A DNA stretch of 64,000 nucleotides. It comes from Marinobacter adhaerens HP15. GTDB taxonomy: Bacteria; Pseudomonadota; Gammaproteobacteria; Pseudomonadales; Oleiphilaceae. Position numbers and translations under genes: made by a program. Shown piece after piece: positions 56,488 through 64,000 of this stretch. Numbering within the stretch: position 1 is the stretch's first letter; each line of letters opens with the position of its first letter. The stretch spans positions 4,216,001 through 4,280,000 of the forward strand of contig NC_017506.1 of the NCBI RefSeq assembly GCF_000166295.1, written 5' to 3'. The notes under the pieces were generated by a model, which worked only from the letters and a program-made list of their open reading frames with translations, did no database searches and was not told the origin of the DNA.

Positions 56488-57525
56488 ATGACATTCAACC
56501 CCGGCAAAAAACTCTACATCTCCGACGTCACCCTGCGCGACGGCAGCCACGCCATCCGCCACCAGTACTCCATCAAGAACGTGCAGGACATCGCACGGGC
56601 ACTGGACAAGGCGAAGGTCGACAGTATTGAAGTGGCCCACGGTGATGGCCTTCAGGGCTCAAGCTTCAATTACGGCTTCGGCGCCCACACTGATCTGGAG
56701 TGGATCGAGGCGGTGGCGGAAGTGATCGAGCACGCCAAAATCGCCACCCTGCTGTTGCCCGGCATCGGTACCGTCCATGACCTGGACAACGCCTATAACG
56801 CCGGTGCCCGCATCGTACGTGTGGCCACTCATTGCACCGAAGCGGATGTCTCGAAACAGCACATTGAACACGCCCGCAAGCTGGGCATGGACACCGTTGG
56901 CTTTCTGATGATGAGCCACATGCAGACACCAAAAGGGTTGGCAGAGCAGGCCAAGCTGATGGAAGACTACGGAGCCACCTGCCTGTACGTCGTCGACTCC
57001 GGCGGAGCCATGAACATGAACGACATCCGGGACCGGTTCCGGGCACTCAAGGATGTGCTCAAGCCGGAGACCCAGACGGGCATGCATGCTCATCACAATC
57101 TCGCGCTGGGCGTGGCCAATTCCATTGTTGCCGTTGAGGAAGGTTGTGACCGGATTGATGCTTCCCTGGCCGGCATGGGTGCTGGCGCCGGCAACGCACC
57201 GCTGGAAGTGTGCATTGCGGCCTTTGACAAGATGGGCTGGGAGCATGGCACGGACGTGTACGCCCTGATGGACGCGGCCGATGACATTGTGCGCCCCTTG
57301 CAGGACCGCCCGGTGCGGGTGGACCGCGAAACCCTGGCCCTGGGCTATGCCGGTGTCTATTCCAGCTTCCTGCGCCACTCCGAAGTGGCGGCGCAGAAGT
57401 ACGGTCTGAAGGCCGTGGATATTCTGGTTGAGTTGGGTAAGCGCCGCATGGTTGGCGGCCAGGAAGACATGATCGTGGACGTGGCGCTGGATCTGCTGGC
57501 GGCCCAAAAGGAGCAAAACGCATGA
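56488..57525 (+). CDS. dmpG: 4-hydroxy-2-oxovalerate aldolase
   Basis: Splits 4-hydroxy-2-oxovalerate into pyruvate and acetaldehyde, 345 residues. The HMGL-like TIM barrel begins with the metal and catalytic motif [14 protein letters not shown] and has the metal histidines in [10 protein letters not shown]. Acetaldehyde should pass directly to DmpF. The end overlaps dmpH by 4 bases. Confidence 0.96.
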   Translation: MTFNPGKKLYISDVTLRDGSHAIRHQYSIKNVQDIARALDKAKVDSIEVAHGDGLQGSSFNYGFGAHTDLEWIEAVAEVIEHAKIATLLLPGIGTVHDLDNAYNAGARIVRVATHCTEADVSKQHIEHARKLGMDTVGFLMMSHMQTPKGLAEQAKLMEDYGATCLYVVDSGGAMNMNDIRDRFRALKDVLKPETQTGMHAHHNLALGVANSIVAVEEGCDRIDASLAGMGAGAGNAPLEVCIAAFDKMGWEHGTDVYALMDAADDIVRPLQDRPVRVDRETLALGYAGVYSSFLRHSEVAAQKYGLKAVDILVELGKRRMVGGQEDMIVDVALDLLAAQKEQNA

Positions 57526-58316
57526 GCAAAACACTAAACCAAGAGCAGGTTCTGGCTCTGGCCGAGCATGTGGAAAACGCCGAACTTCAGGCCCACGACA
57601 TCACCAAGGTCACCAACGACTTCCCGGATATGACCTTCGAGGATGCCTATGACGTGCAGTGGGAGATCCGTCGTCGCAAGGAAGCCCGTGGTAACAAGAT
57701 TGTGGGTATGAAAATGGGCCTGACTTCCTGGGCCAAGATGGCGCAGATGGGCGTCGAGACTCCGATTTACGGATTTCTGGCGGATTACTTCAGCGTGCCC
57801 GATGGAGGGGTGGTCAACACCAAAGAGCTCATCCACCCGAAAATCGAAGCGGAGATAGCCTTTGTTACCAAGGCACCCCTGAAAGGCCCGGGCTGCCATA
57901 TCGGCCAGGTTCTGGCAGCCACCGACTTTGTCATACCAGCTGTCGAAGTCATCGATTCCCGCTATGAGAACTTCAAGTTCGACCTGGTAAGCGTTGTAGC
58001 AGACAACGCCTCGTCCACCCGTTTTATCACCGGTGGCCAGATGGCCGATGTTGCCGATGTTGACCTGAAAACGTTGGGTGTTGTGGTTGAGAAGAATGGC
58101 GAGGTTGTTGATGTGGGCGCGGGTGCCGCGGTGCTTGGACACCCAGCTTCCAGTGTTGCCATGCTGGCCAACCTGCTCGCCGAGCGAGGAGAGCACATTC
58201 CGGCCGGCACCTTCATCATGACTGGAGGCATTACGGCTGCGATTGCTGTTGAACCCGGTGACAACATCACGGTTCGCTACCAGGGGTTGGGTACCGTGTC
58301 TGCCCGCTTCGAATAA
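57522..58316 (+). CDS. dmpH: 4-oxalocrotonate decarboxylase
   Basis: Decarboxylates 2-oxo-3-hexenedioate to 2-hydroxypent-2,4-dienoate, 264 residues. Family blocks are [28 protein letters not shown] and [12 protein letters not shown]. It is usually in a complex with the DmpE hydratase. The start overlaps the dmpG stop. Confidence 0.95.
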   Translation: MSKTLNQEQVLALAEHVENAELQAHDITKVTNDFPDMTFEDAYDVQWEIRRRKEARGNKIVGMKMGLTSWAKMAQMGVETPIYGFLADYFSVPDGGVVNTKELIHPKIEAEIAFVTKAPLKGPGCHIGQVLAATDFVIPAVEVIDSRYENFKFDLVSVVADNASSTRFITGGQMADVADVDLKTLGVVVEKNGEVVDVGAGAAVLGHPASSVAMLANLLAERGEHIPAGTFIMTGGITAAIAVEPGDNITVRYQGLGTVSARFE

Positions 58317-58325
58317 GGAGATCAC

Positions 58326-58517
58326 ATGCCTGTCGCGCAAATCAATATTCTTGAAGGGCGGTCGGATGAGCAAAAGGAAATGCTTATCCGTGAGGTGACC
58401 GATGCGATTTCACGGTCGTTGGGGGCGCCGGTGGAAAGTGTCCGGATCATTATTACCGAAATGCCCAAGCAGCATTTTGGAATTGGCGGCCAGTCGGCTA
58501 AAAAACTGGGGCGTTGA
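58326..58517 (+). CDS. dmpI: 4-oxalocrotonate tautomerase
   Basis: A very small enzyme of 63 residues that isomerises 2-hydroxymuconate. After removal of Met, Pro1 is the catalytic base, and Arg11, Arg39 and Phe50 are at the standard positions. This is the last gene of the meta operon, 9 bases after dmpH. Confidence 0.96.
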   Translation: MPVAQINILEGRSDEQKEMLIREVTDAISRSLGAPVESVRIIITEMPKQHFGIGGQSAKKLGR

Positions 58518-58523
58518 CGCCCC
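58508..58523 (+). terminator. Weak hairpin at the end of the dmp operon
   Basis: GGGGCG-TTGA-CGCCCC is a perfect 6-bp GC stem that includes the dmpI stop codon in the loop. No T run follows on the forward strand (GGTTCG), so it is at best a weak terminator and the next gene may be read through. Confidence 0.35.
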
Positions 58524-58568
58524 GGTTCGCCGATCGATTCGCCCGTTAATCGCTTGATGGGAGGCTTC

Positions 58569-59264
58569 GTGCCGAGATTGCCAGTGTTTTACCTGTCCTG
58601 TGACAGAGATGCATATTCAGCTCCGATAAGCCAACCCCGGCTCCGTCGTCTGATCAAGCGAGACATGCAGGTTGGCAATGTCACCTTTATCACTTCTCGA
58701 GAGGGCGGCGACAAACCCGAGATTTTTCACCAATGCGGCAAAGGCCTTCTTGCCGAGCGTCTGCAATCGCTGATGGCCGATAGGGGATTTCAGGCCACTA
58801 TTGAGGGTGGCCGGGACCCCGGACTGGAATCGCTGGCGGCGAGCATGACCGGTGTGGCGCCGGAAGAAGTCATTGAATTGAGGCTGAATACCGGTATGAC
58901 CAGCGACGACTACAGGCAGATTGGTCACTGTCTGGAGGCGCTCCGGGAGCAGGGTATTCTGCTTATCTGCCTGGATCAGAAAGAGCAGGGCGCGAGTGAG
59001 ATAAATCACCAACCGCACGATGCCTACATTCGCAACCTGATACAGCAGTGGGAGCATGAGCAACTTTGGCGTCAAGCCATGTCAGAGGGAAGTCTGGCCG
59101 GGCGCCGAGCCAGGCGTGGGCAGGATGTCCCTGTTGCCGACCCCACCCTGTGCGTGCTGAATACTGCGTTCAGTCTGGGGGGGCTGAAAGCCCCCCAGCG
59201 GGTATTCGGCTTTGCATTGGATGAGGACAGTCATTCACTCGCCGGCTATGGCTGGATGCAATAG
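58569..59264 (+). CDS. LigB/DODA-like protein without the metal-binding histidines
   Basis: A soluble protein of 231 residues. Its order of blocks follows class III extradiol dioxygenases of the 4,5-DOPA dioxygenase type: PVFYLSCDRD where these have an SHGSP motif, VTFITSREGG in place of VVSAHW, EEVIELRLNTGMTSDDYRQIGHCLEALREQGILLICLDQ in place of the VVQLSLDPS...LREEGVLIIGSG region, and a matching end. The histidine ligands of the iron site are missing at each place, so dioxygenase activity is unlikely. GTG 58569 follows GGGAGG. It lies 51 bases after dmpI on the same strand. The homology is my reading by eye. Confidence 0.6.
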   Translation: MPRLPVFYLSCDRDAYSAPISQPRLRRLIKRDMQVGNVTFITSREGGDKPEIFHQCGKGLLAERLQSLMADRGFQATIEGGRDPGLESLAASMTGVAPEEVIELRLNTGMTSDDYRQIGHCLEALREQGILLICLDQKEQGASEINHQPHDAYIRNLIQQWEHEQLWRQAMSEGSLAGRRARRGQDVPVADPTLCVLNTAFSLGGLKAPQRVFGFALDEDSHSLAGYGWMQ

Positions 59265-59292
59265 ACTGCGGAAAACATTGGGGATTCCGTAA

Positions 59293-60234
59293 ATGCTCAG
59301 ATTATTGATAGTGGGTGCCGGTGGCATCGGCGGTTACTATGCCGCCAGGCTGCTGCACGCCGGACATGAGGTGGTTCTGACCGCACGTGGTGCGCATCTG
59401 GCAGCTCTGGAGGAGCAGGGGCTGACGGTTCAGTATGGGGATGAGGTGTGGTCATTTCCGGTTCAGTCGATGGACCATTCCGCGGTGGTTGCCCGTTTCC
59501 GTCCGGATGATTTTGATGTCGTACTGGTCACGCTCAAATCCACGGCGACTGAAGCGATGCTGGCCGAGTTGGGTCCCTGGCTCTATCACGGCAAGGTGCC
59601 GGTCCTCTCGCTTCAGAACGGGGTGGATAACGAGCCCGCCTTGGCCTCATTGCTGGGGGAGCACAGGGTTCTGGGTGGCCTGGCTGTCCGAATTGGTGGT
59701 CATATTGTCCAGCCGGGCGTAGTGCAAGCCGAGGGCCCTGCCCAAATTGTCATGGGTGAATGGCCTATGGCCCTGGGATCTGATCTTCGCGGCCAGTTGC
59801 TGCAGCAATTACAGGAAGACTTCGAGGCGGCCGGTATTCCAACAACCGTCTCTGACAACATCCGTTACGAGCTCTGGCGCAAGCTGGTGATCAACAACGG
59901 CGTGAACCCGCTCTCGGCCCTGACCGGCCTTGATACCCGGAGCCTTACTCACCATCCCGAGTTCCGGAAGATTGTCCACGGAATGATGGCGGAAACCGTA
60001 GCAGCGTCGAAGGCCGATGACGTGAACCTTGGGCCTGAGGATCTGGCCGAGATGTTCGACCTGATCAGCAACTTCAACGCCATCAAGACGTCCATGCTGG
60101 TCGACAAGGAAAAGGGGCGGCCCCTCGAACTCGACAGTATCGCCGGTGCGGTCCTGAGACGCTGCGAGCGCCTGGGCATTGAGGCGCCATACACCAGGAC
60201 AGTGAGCGCCCTGTTAACCCATTCGCAGAGTTAG
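59293..60234 (+). CDS. panE: 2-dehydropantoate 2-reductase family protein
   Basis: An NADPH-dependent ketopantoate reductase of 313 residues; the canonical reaction makes pantoate for pantothenate and CoA. It has the dinucleotide motif VGAGGIGGYYAA near the N-terminus and the catalytic Lys in ELWRKLVINNGVNPLSAL. Many genomes have several PanE-like proteins, so the pantoate role is likely but not sure. It lies 28 bases after the LigB-like gene and its stop overlaps the stop of the reverse gene. Confidence 0.87.
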   Translation: MLRLLIVGAGGIGGYYAARLLHAGHEVVLTARGAHLAALEEQGLTVQYGDEVWSFPVQSMDHSAVVARFRPDDFDVVLVTLKSTATEAMLAELGPWLYHGKVPVLSLQNGVDNEPALASLLGEHRVLGGLAVRIGGHIVQPGVVQAEGPAQIVMGEWPMALGSDLRGQLLQQLQEDFEAAGIPTTVSDNIRYELWRKLVINNGVNPLSALTGLDTRSLTHHPEFRKIVHGMMAETVAASKADDVNLGPEDLAEMFDLISNFNAIKTSMLVDKEKGRPLELDSIAGAVLRRCERLGIEAPYTRTVSALLTHSQS

Positions 60235-61256
60235 CGATCTGTAAGCTTCAGCTCAATCCTCCGGTTTCTCTGCAACGCCTCCGGAGAGGTGCCTTCCGCT
60301 ACCGGGAAGAACTCGCCAAATCCGGCCGCCGCCATGCGCCGTTCCGGTACACCCTGCGCTGCAAGGTAGCGCACGACTGCGACGGCTCGGGCAGTGGACA
60401 GCTCCCAGTTCGAGGGGAATCTCGGGGTATTGATAGGTATGACATCGGTATGACCATCAATCCTCAGGATCCAGTCAACGTCCTCTGGAATCTTTGCGGA
60501 TACATCCAGCAGTAGTTTGGCTAGCTTGTCGAGCTCCTGCCGGCCTTCCTCACCCAGTTCCGCCGAGGCGGAAGCAAACAACAGTTCGGAAGGTAGCAAG
60601 AAACGGTCGCCGACGATCCGGACATTCTCGTTGCCTGCCAGAATATCCCGCAACCGGGCAAAGAACTCGGACTGATACTGTTCGAGTTGGTTGACGCGCT
60701 CGGCCAGTAGGGTGTTCAGCCGTCTGCTGACCTGTTCCAGTTCCTGCTCCTTGTCGGCGGTCATCTGTTCCTGGAGCTCCAGCGCCGAGGCAATCTGCCT
60801 GAGTTGCTCTCGCAAGGAGGCTATCTGATTCGACAGCCTCAGGATCATCGCCTGCTGGCTGGCCGATATATCGTCTTTCTCGTCAATCGACTCTTCCATG
60901 CTGGCCAGTCGCTCCGATTGCGCATCGGCCATGGCGGTTTGCCGCATCAGTTGTTCACGGGTGGATTCCAGCTGACCGACCAGACTGTTGTTCCGCTCCT
61001 GAAGGCTGGTTAACTGATTTTCCAGTGCCTCGCTTCTGTTTTCTTCCAGGCCGAGCAATTCCGAGAGCTCGTTCAACTGGGCATTGAGTCGGGCGAGCTG
61101 GGTATCCCGGTCAGAGAGTGTCTGGGACAGGTAGAGCTGGCTGACCACATAGACCAGCAGCATGAATATGACCAGCATCAGCAGAGCCGACAGGGCATCC
61201 ACATATCCCGGCCAGACGTTGGTGGTGCTTCGGCTTCGGCGCCTGGAACCGATCAT
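60231..61256 (-). CDS. OmpA/MotB-family protein with a long coiled coil
   Basis: An envelope protein of 341 residues. There is one membrane helix at about 22-42 with an Asp just before it (WPGYVDALSALLMLVIFML), then a long coiled coil (about 50-200, rich in Leu, Gln and Glu), and a C-terminal OmpA-like peptidoglycan-binding domain (RIDGHTDVIPINTP, RRIELK). It pairs with the MotA/TolQ-like gene, whose stop overlaps its start by 4 bases. By design it is an ion-driven machine that reaches peptidoglycan, but not the flagellar stator, since pomAB is elsewhere. The function is unknown. Confidence 0.82.
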   Translation of the reverse strand: MIGSRRRSRSTTNVWPGYVDALSALLMLVIFMLLVYVVSQLYLSQTLSDRDTQLARLNAQLNELSELLGLEENRSEALENQLTSLQERNNSLVGQLESTREQLMRQTAMADAQSERLASMEESIDEKDDISASQQAMILRLSNQIASLREQLRQIASALELQEQMTADKEQELEQVSRRLNTLLAERVNQLEQYQSEFFARLRDILAGNENVRIVGDRFLLPSELLFASASAELGEEGRQELDKLAKLLLDVSAKIPEDVDWILRIDGHTDVIPINTPRFPSNWELSTARAVAVVRYLAAQGVPERRMAAAGFGEFFPVAEGTSPEALQRNRRIELKLTDR

Positions 61257-61981
61257 GACAGGTCTTTCTCGTCGTCTATCCGGTCCACGAGGTTGGTCAC
61301 ACCTGTCAGCCACTCCTCCAGACCGTCATAAAAGCGGTTCTGGGCATGGCCGGCCTGGATATCCAGGAAGCCCAGTATCAGTGAGCCGCCCAATCCCAGC
61401 AGAGAGGAGCTGAACGCGGTGCCCATACCCTCAAGCGGCGTAAGCAGGCCTTCCTGAAGCTCCGCAAACACCTTGCCGAAGTCTTCCTGGCTCATATCCA
61501 GTCCGGTGATGACCTGGCCGACCGAGTTGATGGTGCCCAGCAGGCCCCAGAAAGTACCCAGCAGGCCGAGGAAGACCAGCAGGCTGATGAAATAGCGCGT
61601 GATTTCCCGCTGTTCGTCCATGCGGGAGTGGATACCATCGAGCACGGTTCGAAGGGAAAGGGTAGACAGTGTGAACCGGTCCTTGGTTGCGTCCTCGCCG
61701 AGCTGTCTTGCCAGCGGCTTCAGCAACTTGGGCTCCTGAACCACCGAAAGGCCGGCGTGTCCGGTTCTGAACTGGGCGATCCACTTCAGTTCCGGAAACA
61801 GCACGAACACCTGCCTGTAGGTGAGGGCGATGCCGATGATCAGAACCCCGAGAATCAGCAGATTGAAAACCCAGTTGGCCATAAAGGCCGAAATCAGGGG
61901 CTTGTGGATCAGGGCGCCGACGATGACGACCACGCCGAGGAACAGCGTCATCCAGAAAAGGGTGTGCTTGGGGTTGCTCAT
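61253..61981 (-). CDS. MotA/TolQ/ExbB-family proton-channel protein
   Basis: An inner-membrane protein of 242 residues. There are helices at about 8-28 and 35-55, and the conserved MotA/TolQ/ExbB part is at about 130-210 (FLGLLGTFWGLLGTINSVGQVI, GMGTAFSSSLLGLGGSLILGFLDIQ). ATG 61981 gives MSNPKHTLFW; a TTG at 62014 is also possible, and neither has a good ribosome site. With the OmpA-like partner it forms a two-gene unit divergent from a thioesterase gene. Confidence 0.82.
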   Translation of the reverse strand: MSNPKHTLFWMTLFLGVVVIVGALIHKPLISAFMANWVFNLLILGVLIIGIALTYRQVFVLFPELKWIAQFRTGHAGLSVVQEPKLLKPLARQLGEDATKDRFTLSTLSLRTVLDGIHSRMDEQREITRYFISLLVFLGLLGTFWGLLGTINSVGQVITGLDMSQEDFGKVFAELQEGLLTPLEGMGTAFSSSLLGLGGSLILGFLDIQAGHAQNRFYDGLEEWLTGVTNLVDRIDDEKDLS

Positions 61982-62076
61982 AGCGATGGCCAGCTTTTTT
62001 GAGATATTCCTCAAAACGTTAGCACAGATATGAGAAGCTGTTGGCGACAGTAACTGAACTTTAATCGGAGCGCGTC

Positions 62077-62523
62077 ATGGCTGGTGAATTGCCTTTCCGT
62101 TTTCGCTTCCGGGTTCGCTATGGTGAATGCGATGCCCAGGGCGTGGTGTTCAACGCACGTTATGCGGATTTCGTTGATATTGCTGTCAACGAATATATTC
62201 GCACCCTGTTTGGCGATTATCAGCACCTGCTGGATCAGGACCTGGATATCCAGGTGGTGAGCCTGACGGTGAACTGGAAGGCCCCGGCGAAGTTTGACGA
62301 TGTTCTGGAAGCCCGCATTCGCGCCGGGCGAATCGGAAACACTTCATTTACCCTGCATCTGGAGTTTTTCCGGTATGGGGATGACGGATTTATCGCCGAT
62401 GCGGACGTCACCTATGTGCTGATTCAGCCTTCGGTGATGGGCAAGGTGGCGATACCGGATCACATTCGTCAATTGCTGGAGCTGGGCGCTCCGGGCGAGT
62501 TGATCAGTCACGCAGGGGAGTAG
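62077..62523 (+). CDS. Acyl-CoA thioesterase, YbgC/4HBT hotdog family
   Basis: A hotdog-fold enzyme of 148 residues. The family motif RYGECDAQGVVFNARYADFVD (residues about 11-31) contains the catalytic Asp region of 4-hydroxybenzoyl-CoA and YbgC-type thioesterases. The acyl-CoA substrate is unknown. The gene is divergent from the MotA/OmpA-like pair across about 95 bases. Confidence 0.88.
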   Translation: MAGELPFRFRFRVRYGECDAQGVVFNARYADFVDIAVNEYIRTLFGDYQHLLDQDLDIQVVSLTVNWKAPAKFDDVLEARIRAGRIGNTSFTLHLEFFRYGDDGFIADADVTYVLIQPSVMGKVAIPDHIRQLLELGAPGELISHAGE

Positions 62524-62532
62524 GCTGGAAGC

Positions 62533-62564
62533 AAAAAAGAAGGCCAGATGAAATTCATCTGGCC
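62533..62564 (-). terminator. Terminator of the DJ-1/PfpI gene
   Basis: GGCCAGATGAA and TTCATCTGGCC are perfect 11-base arms around a single A; the real loop will be a few bases. On the reverse strand a run of six T follows. It lies 28 bases after the stop of the reverse gene and also just after the forward thioesterase gene, where it lacks a T run. Confidence 0.88.
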
Positions 62565-62592
62565 CTGGATTCATCCTGCAGTTACTGCCGGA

Positions 62593-63276
62593 TCAGGCCT
62601 CTTGAAGAGCCTGCACAACGGCCTTCGCTGCCCCCTCGGAAGAGGCCGGGTTTTGCCCGGTAATCAGCTTGCCGTCCACCACGATGTGCGGTGCCCAGTC
62701 GTCACCGCGGGTGTAGGTGGCGGTGTTTTCCTTCAGCATGTCTTCCAGCAGGAAAGGCACCACGCCGCTCAGACCAACCGCTTCTTCCTCGCTGTTGGTG
62801 AAGCCTGTTACTTCCCGGCCGCCAACGATGTTCTGGCCCGGTTTCACTTCCACGTTTTTGAACACGGCTGGTGCGTGGCAAACTGCACCAATCACCTTGT
62901 CCTGCTCGTAGGCTGTCTTGATCAGGGCAATGGACTTGTCGTCGTTAACCAGGTCCCAGAGCGGGCCGTGACCACCTGGATAGAAAATCGCGTCGTATTC
63001 GTTCATGTCCACGTCGCTCAGCTTTTTAGTGCTGGCGAGGGATTCCTTGGCATGGGCATCCTGCTGGAACCGACGCGTGGTCTCGGTCAGCGCTTCCTCG
63101 GCCTCGCTGTTGGGATCGACTGGCGGCTGGCCGCCCTTCGGTGACGCAATGGTGATGTCTGCGCCGGCATCCCGGAAAACGTAGTAAGGCGCGGTGAACT
63201 CTTCGAGCCAGAAGCCGGTCTTATGGCCGGTGTCGCCCATCTGGTCATGGGATGTAAGAACCATCAGAATCTTCAT
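62593..63276 (-). CDS. DJ-1/PfpI family protein (class I glutamine amidotransferase-like)
   Basis: A protein of 227 residues. The nucleophile-elbow Cys is in IGAVCHAPAVF near residue 123. The sequence begins MKILMVLTSHDQMGDTGHKTGFWLEEFTAPYYVF, as in Hsp31/GATase1-like members with the conserved Glu in FWLEE. ATG 63276 follows AAAGGACGG. These proteins are chaperones, glyoxalases or deglycases; the activity here cannot be fixed. Confidence 0.87.
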   Translation of the reverse strand: MKILMVLTSHDQMGDTGHKTGFWLEEFTAPYYVFRDAGADITIASPKGGQPPVDPNSEAEEALTETTRRFQQDAHAKESLASTKKLSDVDMNEYDAIFYPGGHGPLWDLVNDDKSIALIKTAYEQDKVIGAVCHAPAVFKNVEVKPGQNIVGGREVTGFTNSEEEAVGLSGVVPFLLEDMLKENTATYTRGDDWAPHIVVDGKLITGQNPASSEGAAKAVVQALQEA

Positions 63277-63467
63277 GGTGTCCGTCCTTTTCATTGACGA
63301 ATGAATGGCGCTTCTTGATTGCTGTGATAATGAAGTTGTGCCATCAGTGACTGAATTCAACCGTCAGTACGTAAATCCGACGATCCCGGATCTTGAACCG
63401 TCTATACTGGAGACAGATGGCCAGACCTCATAAGAATCTGAAAACCTCACAGGCAAGGATGACTGGA

Positions 63468-64000
63468 ATGCGAGTGTTCGCCACCGCTGTTCTGATGGCG
63501 TTAGTGTTTCCTGTTTCGGCCCAGCAGGGCACGGAAACCGTGGAAGCGCTGACCGTAACCGTGGGTGCCAATCATGCGCCCCCCTACCGGATTATCGAGG
63601 GTGGGGAGCCAACGGGCCTATATGTGGATATCTTCCAGGAAATCGCTGATCGGTTGGGTTGGAAAGTGCATTATCGGGAGGCGCCTTTCCGGCGGGTCTT
63701 GAGGATGGTGCAGCAGGGTGAGGTGGATGTCATGCTGGGGCCCCTGGAGACCGCCGAACGGACCGAGCTCATGGAGTTCGTGGCGCCGGCATTTCCTCCG
63801 GAACGGCGATTGTTTTTTTACCTTAACGCAGAAAATCGCATTGAGCGCTACGCCGATCTGTATGGACGAGCCATTGGTATTCTGGAAGGGGCGTCGTATT
63901 TCTCCCGGTTTGATACTGATGACAAACTTCTCAAGGAGCCTGCGCCCCGTTACGAAAACCTGATGCTGATGATGCAGAAAGGCCGGGTAGATGTCGTGAT
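63468..64000 (+). CDS. Periplasmic solute-binding protein, family 3 (5' part)
   Basis: The frame is open to the window edge, so only about 177 N-terminal residues are seen. Residues 1-19 are a signal peptide (ending in FPVSAQQ). Then comes the SBP_bac_3 pattern: LTVTVGANHAPPYRIIEGGEPTGLYVDIFQEIADRLGWKVHYREAPFRRVLRMVQQGEVDVMLG. It probably binds an amino acid or a similar small solute, or acts as a sensor without a transporter. AAGG lies nine bases before ATG 63468; ATG 63459 is also in frame. Confidence 0.82.
   Translation, partial: MRVFATAVLMALVFPVSAQQGTETVEALTVTVGANHAPPYRIIEGGEPTGLYVDIFQEIADRLGWKVHYREAPFRRVLRMVQQGEVDVMLGPLETAERTELMEFVAPAFPPERRLFFYLNAENRIERYADLYGRAIGILEGASYFSRFDTDDKLLKEPAPRYENLMLMMQKGRVDVV

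Noticed and set aside
60231..61981. MotA/OmpA-like pair as the ZorA/ZorB part of a Zorya phage-defence system.
   Set aside because: ZorA has a long C-terminal helical tail, and ZorC/ZorD or ZorE genes should follow. Here the MotA-like protein is only 242 residues and the neighbours are panE and a thioesterase.

Overview
The window reads as chromosome of a marine, motile, aerobic gammaproteobacterium, most like Marinobacter. The grounds are a high G+C sequence, a sodium-type PomAB flagellar motor, an N-type ATPase operon, a phenol meta-cleavage operon of Pseudomonas dmp type, and many Marinobacter-like hypothetical genes. The genus is my inference; no search was run. I see no rRNA, tRNA, CRISPR array, insertion sequence or phage gene. 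Gene order is dense and operonic throughout.

Layout. 1-1110: 3' end of a TonB-dependent (probably copper) receptor and its terminator. 1370-12568: a YfcC-type carrier, arcA, arcB and arcC, then nine N-ATPase genes (atpDCQRBEFAG), all on one strand and tightly spaced, behind a possible Anr/FNR-type promoter. 12636-16930: an RND efflux pair. 16941-18565: a membrane diguanylate cyclase and a small K+ channel, reverse strand. 18719-23114: a second RND efflux pair. 23125-27162: an Att/Lol-like ABC ATPase, a fused FtsX-type permease and an AttH-like lipoprotein. 27181-28389: amtB, with a good sigma-54 promoter and NtrC-like sites. 28612-30308: pomAB. 30377-35300: small conserved genes, a DTW enzyme, a RetSat-like flavoprotein, a small unknown protein and a DASH cryptochrome, all reverse. 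35469-36581: class III alcohol dehydrogenase.

36665-58517 is the catabolic core. A DmpR-type phenol sensor (44364-46070) sits between two near-perfect sigma-54 promoters. One (46397-46412, forward) drives dmpKLMNOPQBCDEFGHI, which takes phenol through catechol to pyruvate and acetyl-CoA. The other (44156-44171, reverse) drives a YCF48 lipoprotein, an HAE3/MMPL RND transporter, a DUF1302 protein and a DUF1329 protein. These look like an envelope transport module induced by the same aromatic signal. AACAACAA-type A-rich motifs, like Crc/Hfq catabolite-repression targets in Pseudomonas, recur at many starts in this regulon.

58569-64000: a LigB/DODA-like protein that has lost its metal-binding histidines, a PanE-like reductase, a second MotA/OmpA-type pair divergent from a YbgC-like thioesterase, a DJ-1/PfpI protein, and the 5' part of a solute-binding protein cut by the window edge.
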